Positions 47,172 through 56,788 of a stretch of DNA of 64,000 nucleotides are shown here, in pieces. Below the pieces are notes generated by a model. It had not been told where the DNA came from. It ran no database searches and was given only the letters and a program-made list of their open reading frames with translations. Position 1 is the stretch's first letter; the number at the start of each line of letters is the position of its first letter. This stretch comes from Porticoccaceae bacterium (GTDB taxonomy: Bacteria > Pseudomonadota > Gammaproteobacteria > Pseudomonadales > Porticoccaceae), in NCBI GenBank assembly GCA_029238255.1, contig JAQWGK010000050.1:248001-312000 (forward strand). The letters run 5' to 3'. The translations under genes and the position numbers were made by a program.

Positions 47172-49712
47172 CTAGCGCCCGATAGGCAGTTGCAGTGAAA
47201 AGGTGATCTCTGAATAGCTGTTATTTTGATTGCTGTGGTTGGGCTGATAAATATATTCAGCGCGGGCAGATGCGGTAGCTCGACCCCAGATAAATTGGTA
47301 GTTCATTTCCAGTTGCTGTTCGCGACCCTGCGGTTGCAGGTCGATGGCGACGGTCTGATAGGTAATCTGTCGGTCTATGGTTCTGCCGTTGGCGAGCTGC
47401 AGGGTTGCCTGACCGCTGTCGACCCGCAGGGGCTGGGCCAGATAAATGCTCAGCTGGTCATTATGCTGCCAGAGTGAGTGGCCACTTAATCCTAAGGACC
47501 ATGAATTGCTTGAGATGGAGTCATCCAGGTTAAATAAACTGCTACTGATTTGGCTGTCTGTCGTGCCGCTGTAGAGGGCAAATAAACCCTGCCAGTTATC
47601 TCTGATTTGCAGGTGTCCATTAATGCCGGCAAACAGGGTTTCACTGTTTTCCAACTGTCCCAGTGCGCTGCCAAGTTCGGTGCCGAGGAAGGTGTCGCGC
47701 TCGTTAAGAAAGCCGCTTTGGATACTTAGGCCATAATTAGTTGTACTCGGCAGGCTGTATTCCATCATGGCGCCATTGCCGCGGTGCTCGCTAACTGGCT
47801 GATGGCGGTTCCAGCTGGCGGACCCTTCAAATACGCCCATACGGAATTTCCCCTCGCCTATAGCTATGGCGCCGCCGCTACTCCAGCCATTGCGGGCAAA
47901 GCGCAACCAGGGTGCGGCAAAGCTGCTGTCATCATCGGTGGTTGCGGGGGATACAAATGAATCCGCATAGATGCCAAAGAACCAGCCGGGGTTGGCGTTA
48001 ATGCCGGCAAAGCGCTCGCTGCCGCTGTTGGATTGCGTTTGCAGGGCAAAGTAATCTGGTTGTATCTGATCATTGGTGAGAGGGCTGTAGGCTGTATTGA
48101 AGCTATTTGGGTCGAGTTCATGGCTTGTTGAGGTGTAGCTTGCTCCGGCTCGAATCCTGGTGCCGCTCTCAAGTTGCTGGGTGCTGTGGTGCAGCTTTGG
48201 TGTTGCAGATAAGCGGGCTGATGGATCTGTGGCGCTGCCAATTAATGCGCTGGCGCTCTGCATAAATGGAAAGCCAAGTTCATCAAAGACTGTCATCGAA
48301 TAATTGTTCAGCGAGGCTTGCAGGCTATTGCCGAGTGCGCCACCAAAGGTACTGATACTGCTGTCGTTCAGCGAGACCAGACCGCTGTCGAGATTATTGC
48401 CGGAAGCTACTGCGGTAGATCCAACGGGGCGGGTGGCCGCATCCAGATCTAGCAGCCCCTGTCCGTAAATACTGCTGTCGCTGTAGATGCCGGTTTTATT
48501 GGCGGTGGATAACAGTCGATTGACCAGCTCATGGTTGCCGACACTGGGAAATAGCTGTTTTAGCAGGGCTAGCGAGCCGCTGACCACTGGGGCGGCGAAT
48601 GATGTGCCGAGGGTGCCGGCGTAATAGTCTCGGTCGGGCTGACCATCTACTGGGGGAGTACTGGGTCCCCAGATAATTTCGTCGCCATCATATTTACCGT
48701 CGTTGTTGGCATCGCCCCCACCGGGAGCAGCCAGACAGAAATCCGCGGCGACGCCGCAGTGGTTGGAGTAAAAGGAGATCTCGCCACTGCTATCGACGGC
48801 GGTTACCGCCAGCACATGATCTTTTAGCTCGGGAAATCGATAGGGTAAGCCGGGCAGTAGTTCCGGCGAGCTGGCATCGACGGCATTGCCGAACTCGTCG
48901 GTATCATTCCATGCATTGCCTGCGGCGATAACAAAGATTGAGCGGTTGCCGCGGGATTTATTGAGCTGCCTGAGGGCATCGATGCTGAGGTCAAAGCTGG
49001 ACTCCAATTCAGCGGCGCTGTAGGAGCTAATAACACCCGAGAAGCCAAAGCTCATATTGATGATCTCTGACTGGTTGGCCATGGTGGTAAAGCGCTCGGC
49101 AAAATAGTTGTCGTCGGAAAAGTTGATATCGTCGACATCAAGGGGCTGATAGGGTCCGCCGCCAGATCCGAGGGGTATTTCATAGGCGACAATATCGGCC
49201 TCGAAGGCGACGCCGTGCATTTTAAAGCCGCTGTTAAAGTTGTTGTTATCTCGATTGGCGGCAATAACCCCGGCGACTAATGTGCCGTGGTCCAGCGAGT
49301 CGTCGGTTCTCGATATATCGCTGTTGAGGTCACTGCCGGCATATTCGACTTTATCGCCACTGCCATCTAAGAATTCGGCGTGCTCTTCATAGACGCCGGA
49401 GTCAATAACACCAACGCTAACACCTTCGCCGGTGGCACCTCGTGCGTAGGCACTGGAGGCGTTGATCATATCCAGTCCGCCCATGCCGTTGTACTCTTCG
49501 GTTTCAAAGTCACTGGCCAGTGCGGCGAGGTCGCTGGGGTCTTGAGCCTGAGCGGAGAAGCTACTCCAGGGTGGGGTGCTGTTATCTTGATTGGTAACTA
49601 CCGGGGGAATTGTGGTGCCGGTGTCAGAGCTTTTTTGTCCACCGCCGCCACCGCTGCAAGCGGACAGGGCGATAATAGATAACAGGCTGATGGTGACAGA
49701 TAAATTTTTCAC
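47172..49712 (-). CDS. Subtilisin-family (S8) surface lipoprotein, autotransporter-like
   Basis: The 846-residue protein has a lipoprotein signal ending LSAC (Cys19) followed by a Gly-rich linker. A subtilisin domain follows with the catalytic triad Asp104 (VGVIDSGVYEEH), His142 (DHGTLVAGVIA) and Ser371 (LGTSFAAPVVSGS), plus oxyanion Asn265 (VIAAGNAW). The C-terminal 400 residues are Ser/Gln/aromatic-rich with alternating hydrophobic strands (LFALYSGTTDSQISSSLF, ending ITFSLQLPIG). This looks like an outer-membrane beta-barrel, so the protein resembles NalP/SphB1-type autotransporter proteases. The barrel is inferred, not proven. The gene is monocistronic, 90 bp from pfp. Confidence 0.85.
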   Translation of the reverse strand: MKNLSVTISLLSIIALSACSGGGGGQKSSDTGTTIPPVVTNQDNSTPPWSSFSAQAQDPSDLAALASDFETEEYNGMGGLDMINASSAYARGATGEGVSVGVIDSGVYEEHAEFLDGSGDKVEYAGSDLNSDISRTDDSLDHGTLVAGVIAANRDNNNFNSGFKMHGVAFEADIVAYEIPLGSGGGPYQPLDVDDINFSDDNYFAERFTTMANQSEIINMSFGFSGVISSYSAAELESSFDLSIDALRQLNKSRGNRSIFVIAAGNAWNDTDEFGNAVDASSPELLPGLPYRFPELKDHVLAVTAVDSSGEISFYSNHCGVAADFCLAAPGGGDANNDGKYDGDEIIWGPSTPPVDGQPDRDYYAGTLGTSFAAPVVSGSLALLKQLFPSVGNHELVNRLLSTANKTGIYSDSSIYGQGLLDLDAATRPVGSTAVASGNNLDSGLVSLNDSSISTFGGALGNSLQASLNNYSMTVFDELGFPFMQSASALIGSATDPSARLSATPKLHHSTQQLESGTRIRAGASYTSTSHELDPNSFNTAYSPLTNDQIQPDYFALQTQSNSGSERFAGINANPGWFFGIYADSFVSPATTDDDSSFAAPWLRFARNGWSSGGAIAIGEGKFRMGVFEGSASWNRHQPVSEHRGNGAMMEYSLPSTTNYGLSIQSGFLNERDTFLGTELGSALGQLENSETLFAGINGHLQIRDNWQGLFALYSGTTDSQISSSLFNLDDSISSNSWSLGLSGHSLWQHNDQLSIYLAQPLRVDSGQATLQLANGRTIDRQITYQTVAIDLQPQGREQQLEMNYQFIWGRATASARAEYIYQPNHSNQNNSYSEITFSLQLPIGR

Positions 49713-49884
49713 TCTGTTTGCAATCCTCTAATTTCTTGGCAAAAATTAACCGCTCGAATAAGCTGTTTAATTTTCTATACCAGTATTTTTAGACTAAAAA
49801 CGCAGATATTTAGCAGTTTTTTTTAGCTGATGACATAATCCCGCTGTGGTTAGTGAAAGTCGTTCTCTATAAAAAAGGAAACAT

Positions 49885-51303
49885 ATGCATATTCATATTC
49901 TTGGTATCTGCGGCACCTTTATGGGCAGTCTAGCACAGCTCGCTAAACAGCTCGGTCATCAGGTGTCTGGCTGCGATGCCAATGTTTATCCACCAATGAG
50001 TACGCAGCTGGAGTCAGCTGGGATTAGTTTGATTGAGGGTTTTGACCCGCAACAACTGCAGCCCGCGCCGGATTTAATTATTGTTGGCAATGCTATGTCA
50101 CGGGGTAATCCCTGTGTTGAGTCTATGCTCGACAATGGACTTCCCTACACTTCTGGCCCTCAGTGGCTGGGTGAAAATATACTTCGTGGCCAGCATGTAC
50201 TGTCGGTATCCGGAACCCATGGCAAGACCACTACCAGCAGTATGGTGGCAAAAATTCTCGATTTTGCAGGCTTAAAACCGGGTTTTCTAATTGGCGGTGT
50301 GCCCAGTGATTTTGGGTTGTCGGCACGGCTTGCTGATAACTCTGAAGATAGTGCTGAAGGCGGCTCTGATAACAGGGGCTATTTTGTGGTTGAGGCGGAT
50401 GAGTATGACAGCGCCTTTTTTGATAAGCGTTCCAAGTTTGTTCACTACCACAGCAATACGCTGGTGATAAATAATCTCGAGTTTGACCACGCTGATATCT
50501 TTGACAATCTGGCGGCGATTCAAAAGCAGTTCCATCATCTGGTGCGCACTATTCCAAGCACTGGCACGGTGATCTATCCGGCTGGGGTTGAGAATATTCA
50601 GCAGGTGATAGATCAGGGTTGCTGGAGTCAGGTTCAGACTCTTGCGGAGCAATCATCCAGTGACGCTAGCGCTAATTGGCGCTATCGCTTGTTGGAGAAG
50701 GATGGCTCGAGCTTTCAGGTGATTGATGCAGAGAATAGGTTAGCCGAGGTTCACTGGCAGCACAGTGGCCTGCACAATGTGTTAAATGGTGTTGCTGCTA
50801 TAGCCGCGGCGGCCACGGTTGGCGTAAGTTTGGAGGCTGCCTGTCAGGCACTCAGTGAGTTTGTCGGGGTGAAGCGTCGCATGGAGGTTATCCATCAGGA
50901 TAGTCGGGTGACGGTTTACGATGATTTTGCCCACCATCCAACGGCGATCAAAACCACCCTTGAGGGGTTGCGCGCCAAGGTGGCTGAGGAAAATATTATC
51001 GCGATCATTGAGCCGCGCTCGGCGACCATGAAGATGGGTTTGCATCAGGGTATTTTAAGTAGCGCGGTGGATGCTGCTGATCAGGTGCTCTGGTATAAGA
51101 GTGCTGCGGTTAACTGGGATATTCAGTCTGTTGCGGACGACTGTGCTGTTGCCGCGCAGGTCTGTGATGATATTGAGCAGTTGTTGGCCTCGGCCATGGA
51201 GAGACTTGAGGGTGCGGAGAAGTCTCATATTGTGATTATGAGCAATGGCGGTTTTGAGGGTTTTCACCTGCGTCTGGTTGCAGCATTAGCAGAGGCTCTT
51301 TAG
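49885..51303 (+). CDS. mpl: UDP-N-acetylmuramate:tripeptide ligase Mpl
   Basis: Mpl joins recycled L-Ala-gamma-D-Glu-mesoDAP to UDP-MurNAc, saving peptidoglycan fragments. The 472-residue protein begins MHIHILGICGTFMGSLAQLAKQLGH. It has the ATP loop SVSGTHGKTTTSSMVAKIL and the Mur ligase motifs VVEADEYDSAFFDKRSKF and NNLEFDHADIFDNL. The C-terminal segment is VYDDFAHHPTAIKTTL. The substrate motif and TFMG N terminus separate it from MurC. It converges with dtd across 13 bp. Confidence 0.96.
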   Translation: MHIHILGICGTFMGSLAQLAKQLGHQVSGCDANVYPPMSTQLESAGISLIEGFDPQQLQPAPDLIIVGNAMSRGNPCVESMLDNGLPYTSGPQWLGENILRGQHVLSVSGTHGKTTTSSMVAKILDFAGLKPGFLIGGVPSDFGLSARLADNSEDSAEGGSDNRGYFVVEADEYDSAFFDKRSKFVHYHSNTLVINNLEFDHADIFDNLAAIQKQFHHLVRTIPSTGTVIYPAGVENIQQVIDQGCWSQVQTLAEQSSSDASANWRYRLLEKDGSSFQVIDAENRLAEVHWQHSGLHNVLNGVAAIAAAATVGVSLEAACQALSEFVGVKRRMEVIHQDSRVTVYDDFAHHPTAIKTTLEGLRAKVAEENIIAIIEPRSATMKMGLHQGILSSAVDAADQVLWYKSAAVNWDIQSVADDCAVAAQVCDDIEQLLASAMERLEGAEKSHIVIMSNGGFEGFHLRLVAALAEAL

Positions 51304-51316
51304 CGCTCGATTTTGC

Positions 51317-51754
51317 CTAGCTCTGAAGGGAAAAGGTGACGGGGCCGTCATTACACAGTGACACTTGCATATCAGCCCCAAAGATTCCGCACTGAATATC
51401 GCTGTGGCGGCTTTTAGCCTGTGCCGTAAAGTGGTTGTATAGGGCTTCGGCATAATCCGGTGCAGCGGCGGAGGTAAAGCTGGGGCGCAGGCCTTTTTTG
51501 GTATCTGCCGCGAGGGTGAATTGGGAGACGATCAATAGGCCGCCATTAATATCTCGCAGTGATAAGTTCATCTTGCCCTGACTGTCGGCAAAAATTCGGT
51601 AGTTAAGTATTTTTTCCAGAAGCCGGTCGGCATGGGTTTGGTCATCGTCGCGCTGGATTCCCAGCAGTAACATAATGCCCTGATTAATTTCTCCGCAGAC
51701 AGCACTGTCTACACTGACGCTGGCATGGGTTACCCGCTGAATAAGTCCAATCAT
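51317..51754 (-). CDS. dtd: D-aminoacyl-tRNA deacylase
   Basis: Dtd removes D-amino acids from mischarged tRNA. The 145-residue protein has standard length, with MIGLIQRVTHASVSVDSAVCGEI at the start. It also has the catalytic SQFTLAADTKKGLRPSF motif (about 76-92) and the cross-subunit Gly-Pro motif NDGPVTFSL near the C terminus. It is 28 bp after pip, so both probably share a transcript. Confidence 0.96.
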   Translation of the reverse strand: MIGLIQRVTHASVSVDSAVCGEINQGIMLLLGIQRDDDQTHADRLLEKILNYRIFADSQGKMNLSLRDINGGLLIVSQFTLAADTKKGLRPSFTSAAAPDYAEALYNHFTAQAKSRHSDIQCGIFGADMQVSLCNDGPVTFSLQS

Positions 51755-51782
51755 AGTTTTGCGCTGACCTGGTTAGCTTTCG

Positions 51783-52748
51783 TTAGTCCACATTATCGAG
51801 TTCAAGCTTGTAGGCAAGGTTATTAGTGGCGCGCACTAGCGCATCGGTTATGCCGAGCTCCGCGGAAGAATGCCCTGCATTGGCAATAATTTCCAGTTTT
51901 GCCGATGGCCAGGCGGCACTTAGGGCGAAAGCCTGATTGACTGGGCAGACCATATCGTAGCGGCCGTGAACTATGGTGCCGGGAATATCTTTCAGTTTGT
52001 CGGCCTGATTAATAATTTGATTGGGTTCAATAAAGGCTTTGTTAACAAAATAATGGGCTTCTATTCGCGCCATTGCCATGGCCATATGGGGGTGGGCAAA
52101 GCGATCGACAACATCGGGATTGCTCTGTAGGGTGGCGCAGCGCCCCTCCCAGATGGACCAGGCTTTGGCGGCGGCCATGCGCTCCAGTTCATTGTCGCTG
52201 GTCAGCCGTTTGTAATAGGCGCCGAGCATATCGTCGCGCTCGGCTTTGGGAATTATCTGGCTGTACTGTTGCCAGTGGTCGGGAAAGATTCGTCCGGCGC
52301 CATCTTGATAGAACCAGTTGATATCTTCGTCACGACATAAAAAGATACCGCGCAGAATTAGCCCCATAACCAGTTCGGGATAACTTTGTGCATAGAGCAG
52401 TCCGAGAGTGGAGCCCCAGGAGCCTCCAAAAATAACCCAGCGTTCAATCTCCAGAGTGTCACGGATAGTTTCTATATCATTGATCAGGGCGGCGGTGTTG
52501 TTATCTTCCAGATGGGCATGGGGTGTAGATAGTCCTGAGCCGCGCTGATCAAAAAGAATAATGCGGTATTTTTCCGGATCGAAAAAACAGCGGTCGCTAG
52601 TCGAGGTGCCTCCGCCGGGACCACCGTGGATAAACAGCACTGGAATGCCTTCGGGATTTCCTGACTCTTCGACATATAATTGATGAGGGGCAGTGACTGC
52701 AATTAGCTGTTTACTGTAGGGTCTGATGGCCGGAAATTTTTTAAACAT
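51783..52748 (-). CDS. pip: Proline iminopeptidase
   Basis: This alpha/beta-hydrolase of the S33 family releases N-terminal proline from peptides. The 321-residue protein has the HGGPGGGTS oxyanion motif (about 41-49), DQRGSGLSTPHA, and the nucleophile elbow FGGSWGSTLGLLYAQ with the catalytic Ser. The acid and base lie in HGRYDMVCP and NAGHSSAELG. The length matches family enzymes. It is upstream of dtd on the minus strand and divergent from tag. Confidence 0.95.
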   Translation of the reverse strand: MFKKFPAIRPYSKQLIAVTAPHQLYVEESGNPEGIPVLFIHGGPGGGTSTSDRCFFDPEKYRIILFDQRGSGLSTPHAHLEDNNTAALINDIETIRDTLEIERWVIFGGSWGSTLGLLYAQSYPELVMGLILRGIFLCRDEDINWFYQDGAGRIFPDHWQQYSQIIPKAERDDMLGAYYKRLTSDNELERMAAAKAWSIWEGRCATLQSNPDVVDRFAHPHMAMAMARIEAHYFVNKAFIEPNQIINQADKLKDIPGTIVHGRYDMVCPVNQAFALSAAWPSAKLEIIANAGHSSAELGITDALVRATNNLAYKLELDNVD

Positions 52749-52877
52749 AGATTAGCCTGTAAATATTTTCTGCTAGAAGATTATCTGTACAGTTACAAGA
52801 CTGCTGCGAGGCGCTGAAATATAAGTTACGCCTCTGCTTCAAGGTATAACCCTAGGTTACAAGTTGAGGAAAGGCAA

Positions 52878-53462
52878 ATGAAAGAGACAACCCGTGGCAC
52901 GTCTAAATCGCGTTGCACCTGGTGTGGTGAGGATCCGCTTTATCAGCAGTATCACGATAAGGAGTGGGGGGTGCCGTGCCGCGATGATAAGAAGTTATTT
53001 GAGTTTGTGCTGCTTGAAGGGGCGCAGGCGGGTCTTTCATGGATCACTATATTGCGCAAACGAGAGGCCTACCGCAGCGCCTTTGCTGACTTTGATGTGC
53101 GCAAGGTGGCTGCGTTCACTGAGCAGGATATTGAACGTTTGATGAATGATGCCGGTATTGTTCGCAATCGCTTAAAGATTACCAGCGCGATCTCCAATGC
53201 AAGTTTGTTTATCGATATCCAAAAGGAGTTTGGCAGCTTTAGCGATTATTTCTGGGGCTATGTGGATCATCAGCCGATAGTAAACCGCTGGGCGAGCCAC
53301 AGTGAGATTCCTGCGACTACCGCCCTCTCCGATCTGATTGCCAAGGATATGAAAAAGCGTGGCTTTAAGTTCTTTGGCTCGACTATCTGCTACGCGCATA
53401 TGCAGGCCATGGGGTTGGTTAATGACCACACCACGGACTGTTTTCGCTATCAGGAATGTTAG
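52878..53462 (+). CDS. tag: DNA-3-methyladenine glycosylase I
   Basis: Tag excises 3-methyladenine from alkylated DNA. The 194-residue protein shows CTWCGEDPLYQQYHDKEWGVP with zinc ligands, the FEFVLLEGAQAGLSWITIL helix with the catalytic-site Glu, and C-terminal GFKFFGSTICYAHMQAMGLVNDH with the remaining zinc ligands. A GAGGAAAGG site lies before the start. The stop codon overlaps the stop of the convergent CotH gene by 3 bp. No LexA-type box was recognised in the 129-bp divergent gap to pip. Confidence 0.96.
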   Translation: MKETTRGTSKSRCTWCGEDPLYQQYHDKEWGVPCRDDKKLFEFVLLEGAQAGLSWITILRKREAYRSAFADFDVRKVAAFTEQDIERLMNDAGIVRNRLKITSAISNASLFIDIQKEFGSFSDYFWGYVDHQPIVNRWASHSEIPATTALSDLIAKDMKKRGFKFFGSTICYAHMQAMGLVNDHTTDCFRYQEC

Positions 53463-56400
53463 TTCCGGATAAATACCGCCTCTAAGCTGGTATTGTTTGA
53501 TCTACTTAGTTCTAGGCTGTCAGTGGCCGTATCAATATCTCCCTGCCAGTGGGAAAATACATAGCCTTCGCTGGGCACAGCCGTCAGTGATACGGGGATA
53601 TTGTTGAAATATTCACCCTGCCAGTTGGCGCTGGTAAGCTGAAGTGAATTCAGCTCTACCGATCCTGCTGCCGGGTTGTTGATCGCAATATTGAGTTGAT
53701 ACATTCCGCTGATACCAAAGTAATTACGGATATGTCCTTGCAGGGACGAGAGTCGATTGTTGCCAAAATTTCTCAGGGCGCTGACTGCCGACTGCCATAC
53801 ATCAACGGTTTTTCCATCGCCCCAGCGCTGAAAATGTCTCTCCATCTCAGGCTCCATAGAATTGGCAATAGCATTGATATGTTGGGTGACGCTGTCGGCC
53901 ATAAAGCGGCCATTAAACTCATCGGCAAATTGATTGATAAACTGATTTCGAAACTGGCTGTTTTCCATTAGTTTGCGGAACAGTAGATTTGACCAGGGTG
54001 GGTTTGGCCAGCCGGGGCCATTTTCTTCCAGTGCAAATGAGAGGGTATCTTTGTTGTAGGCAAAATCATCCCAGGCCCCAAAGGCAAAGTCGGTATCGTA
54101 TAAAATCCAGCGCCATTTGGTGGATGGCGAGTTCCAGAATTTCATATTGTTGCCAGGCCAATCCCAGTTATCAAAATAAATTTGTGCGACCAGATAGGGA
54201 ATTAAATTATCTATATCAATTTGGTTGGCCACATAGTCGAAGTTACTCTGAACCATGAGGCTATTGTTACGGACGAAATCAATCAGGTCATTGTAGGAGT
54301 CGTTGCTGCCCTCCACGACTTCGCCATTAGCGACCAGTAAATTTATTTCACTTTTATCAACATCGATTTTATCGTCGAGGAAGTGTTCATTAACTTTTTC
54401 ACGAATATTATAAAAGCCCCAGTACTCGCCGTTCAGGTAAACGACAGTGGGACGATAGGCCTGAGTCTCCAAGCCACTGCCATCCATTAAACTGGTGGCC
54501 ATAACATCGCGCATATTACTTGCCGTCCAGTCATTGCCGGCATTGCGCAACACAATAGATTCAAAACTGTCGTAGTCCAGTTCGGGGAAAAGCGGGTATT
54601 TCAGTTTACCGAAGCCGTAGCGGCTGCGAGCAAAAATAGAGAGTGAGCGCTGATTGTTGGCGCGGCTCCAGGCACCGAATATTTTAATGCCTGCGTCCAT
54701 GGCAATACCCAACTCTCCGCTTGGCTCATAAAAACTAAAGTGGATATCTCGCTCCCAATCTTGCCAGAAGTTTGCGCCGAAAAAGGGCAGTTCATCCTGA
54801 TAGTTTTGTTCCGGGCCATAGACATAAATACCCTGTTGTTCATCGAACAGATTATCCGGTTCAGTGACCAGCGTAACTATGGGTAAGGAGTGAGTATTGG
54901 ATGTGATATAGGTGCGGCTTGCCGTACGTGATGAAATATGACCAATCTGAAAGACCTTGGCGCGGACAACCGTATCGCCATTGATACTGATGGCAGAGGA
55001 GTAAAGTGGTGACTGAGTGGTTGGCGCAGTGGCATCGAGAGTGTAGCGAATCTGTTCGCCGCGGGCAGCGCCACTTAAGCTGATGGTCTGACCATTAAAT
55101 TCGCCACCATTGTGAGAAAAAACAATCTCACTCAATGTGATACCAATAAATTCTTCACTGCTATTTTCAGCTCCCGGTGAAGGCGTTTCAAAATAAACCA
55201 GTCTGCCGTTTTGCACCGATCGCCCAATACTTTTGTCTGTGGTGAGCCCGACAACATCCAGCTGGTCAACCTGATTGCCACTGCTATCAAATAGAGTCAG
55301 TGTTTCGCCTATGGAGGAGATTTTAAAGTTGGTGTGCAGGCTGGAATTTTCAAAGCCAAGAATATCCGGCGGTGATATACCGTCTGTTGTTCCACCTAAA
55401 TAAAAGGCCGACAAAAAGGGAATAAGACTGAGGTCAGATGAGCTGTTGGAAATATTATGCACCTGAACGCTGAGAACATTTTCGCCATCATTTAACAGTG
55501 TACGAAATTCATTGATGCCAAATCTGACCGGTTTTCCGCTCTGGTAGATTGTCGCTTCGCGATCAACTATCGCTGTGGAATTAAAGGAGGGTGTTGATTC
55601 CAGCATATTGGAACGGGCAACTTCGACGCCGTTGATATGGGCAATAAAGCCATCATCAAAATCCATATCCAGCCAGAGATTTTCCATCAATTCCAGATCG
55701 TTAATGGTGAAAAGAATTCTGGCATAAATTGATGCCGTGCCCGCGGGAACCTGCGTGGTATCGTCGCCATCACTGTAGCCAAATCCGCTGGCGCCCTGCT
55801 GCCAGGCGCTATCGTCAAATTCCAGACTGGTCCAGTTACTAGCGGGAGTTGCTTCAGGGAGCAGGTAGCGGAAGGTATCGCCGCGGTTAACCAGAGTTTT
55901 ATAGATTCCTCCGGCCGCTTTATCTTTGTCCGACGCCCATACTCGCAGGTGGGCTCCTGCGCCGAGTACAGTTTCCGGGAAAATCCACTTTGCGGGTTCG
56001 AGGAGATCGTCTGTGATACTCCAGCCGGTCAGATCAACGGCTGTGGATTCAGCGTTGTGGAGTTCAAACCAGTCCGGGCTATCGCCATCTTCATCTTCAA
56101 AAGCCGAGTTGGAGGAAGAGGCTTCGTTAATAAATACTGACCGGGCTGTCCCGCCAGTATTGTTTCCATCGGTAGCGCCGCCATCGGTAGTTCCGCCATC
56201 GGTAGTTCCGCCGTCAGTATCTCCACCATCGGTAGCGCCGCCGTCGGTATCTCCACTATCGGTATTTCCGCCGTCAGTATCTCCGCCGTCAGTATCTCCA
56301 CCATCGGTATCTCCACCGCCAGTATTTCCACCGTCAGTATTTCCAACACCGGCATTCCCTCCGGCATTATTACCATTGTTAGAACTGCCGTTATCAGATC

Positions 56401-56509
56401 CACCGCCGCCACCGCCACAGCCGACCATCAGGCTAACAAGTAGCAAAAGTGCGACGCTGCTCAAACTGTGTTTTTTGGATAAGGGCCGGGAAGTAACTGA
56501 TCTATTCAT
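53459..56509 (-). CDS. CotH/lamin-tail domain surface lipoprotein
   Basis: The 1016-residue lipoprotein has a lipobox ending VGC (Cys31) and a low-complexity Gly/Asp/Thr/Asn linker (residues 32-120). A lamin-tail domain (about 123-200; FINEASSSNSAFEDEDGDSP) is followed by a jelly-roll-like region. A chitobiase-type domain (about 475-545; RGEQIRYTLDATAPTTQSPL) comes next. A CotH kinase-like domain (about 550-890) has YLNGEYWGFYNIREKVNEHF, NWDWPGNNMKFWN and ILYDTDFAFGAWDD. An InlB-type repeat closes the protein. CotH homologues are secreted protein kinases in spores; here the partner is unknown. It is probably anchored at the cell surface. Confidence 0.85.
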   Translation of the reverse strand: MNRSVTSRPLSKKHSLSSVALLLLVSLMVGCGGGGGGSDNGSSNNGNNAGGNAGVGNTDGGNTGGGDTDGGDTDGGDTDGGNTDSGDTDGGATDGGDTDGGTTDGGTTDGGATDGNNTGGTARSVFINEASSSNSAFEDEDGDSPDWFELHNAESTAVDLTGWSITDDLLEPAKWIFPETVLGAGAHLRVWASDKDKAAGGIYKTLVNRGDTFRYLLPEATPASNWTSLEFDDSAWQQGASGFGYSDGDDTTQVPAGTASIYARILFTINDLELMENLWLDMDFDDGFIAHINGVEVARSNMLESTPSFNSTAIVDREATIYQSGKPVRFGINEFRTLLNDGENVLSVQVHNISNSSSDLSLIPFLSAFYLGGTTDGISPPDILGFENSSLHTNFKISSIGETLTLFDSSGNQVDQLDVVGLTTDKSIGRSVQNGRLVYFETPSPGAENSSEEFIGITLSEIVFSHNGGEFNGQTISLSGAARGEQIRYTLDATAPTTQSPLYSSAISINGDTVVRAKVFQIGHISSRTASRTYITSNTHSLPIVTLVTEPDNLFDEQQGIYVYGPEQNYQDELPFFGANFWQDWERDIHFSFYEPSGELGIAMDAGIKIFGAWSRANNQRSLSIFARSRYGFGKLKYPLFPELDYDSFESIVLRNAGNDWTASNMRDVMATSLMDGSGLETQAYRPTVVYLNGEYWGFYNIREKVNEHFLDDKIDVDKSEINLLVANGEVVEGSNDSYNDLIDFVRNNSLMVQSNFDYVANQIDIDNLIPYLVAQIYFDNWDWPGNNMKFWNSPSTKWRWILYDTDFAFGAWDDFAYNKDTLSFALEENGPGWPNPPWSNLLFRKLMENSQFRNQFINQFADEFNGRFMADSVTQHINAIANSMEPEMERHFQRWGDGKTVDVWQSAVSALRNFGNNRLSSLQGHIRNYFGISGMYQLNIAINNPAAGSVELNSLQLTSANWQGEYFNNIPVSLTAVPSEGYVFSHWQGDIDTATDSLELSRSNNTSLEAVFIRN
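56165..56344 (-). repeat. Twelve 15-bp tandem repeats encoding a TDGG linker
   Basis: Twelve in-frame pentapeptide units (consensus G-D-T-D-G, residues 56-115 of the CotH lipoprotein) are coded by a 180-bp tandem array. Units vary at the second residue (Asn, Asp, Ala or Thr). Such arrays change length easily by slippage or recombination, always in steps of five residues. The opposite strand shows an open frame with a PPS-rich repeat, which is only the shadow of this array. Confidence 0.9.
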
Positions 56510-56788
56510 TAGGAAACCGATACTAAAAACAGTGAAAATTCGCCATTGGGCGAAGGTTGTCGTCCATTCTAAGATTCACAGTGTCGGTAAGATCAAAGCG
56601 AACGCCTGCTTCAGGTGCCGGCTAATAGCTTCACTTTATGCGATTTTAACGCCCTGATAAACAGGTTTTGCCCTGAAAAGGCTAAAAGCACCAGATTAAA
56701 TCGGAGTTGTTGGGTATTTGTATCTAAGGTTATTTGTGGTTTTTACTTGCGACAGGAGTGCGGTGGGGCTGGGTATTTAGCTGATGGC
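56510..56788. other. Intergenic region upstream of the CotH gene
   Basis: No gene is supported in these 279 bp. It separates two leftward genes, and must hold the CotH promoter, but no clear sigma-70 hexamers or ribosome binding site were recognised. Confidence 0.5.

Noticed and set aside
52749-52877. A possible LexA box (CTGTACAG) between pip and tag
   Set aside because: The LexA consensus needs CTGT-N8-ACAG; here the two halves touch with no spacer.
55926-56657. A long plus-strand frame with PPSVSPPS-like repeats opposite the CotH gene
   Set aside because: It is the antisense image of the 15-bp tandem array coding TDGG units. The repeat keeps the other strand open; there is no ribosome binding site and no recognisable domain.
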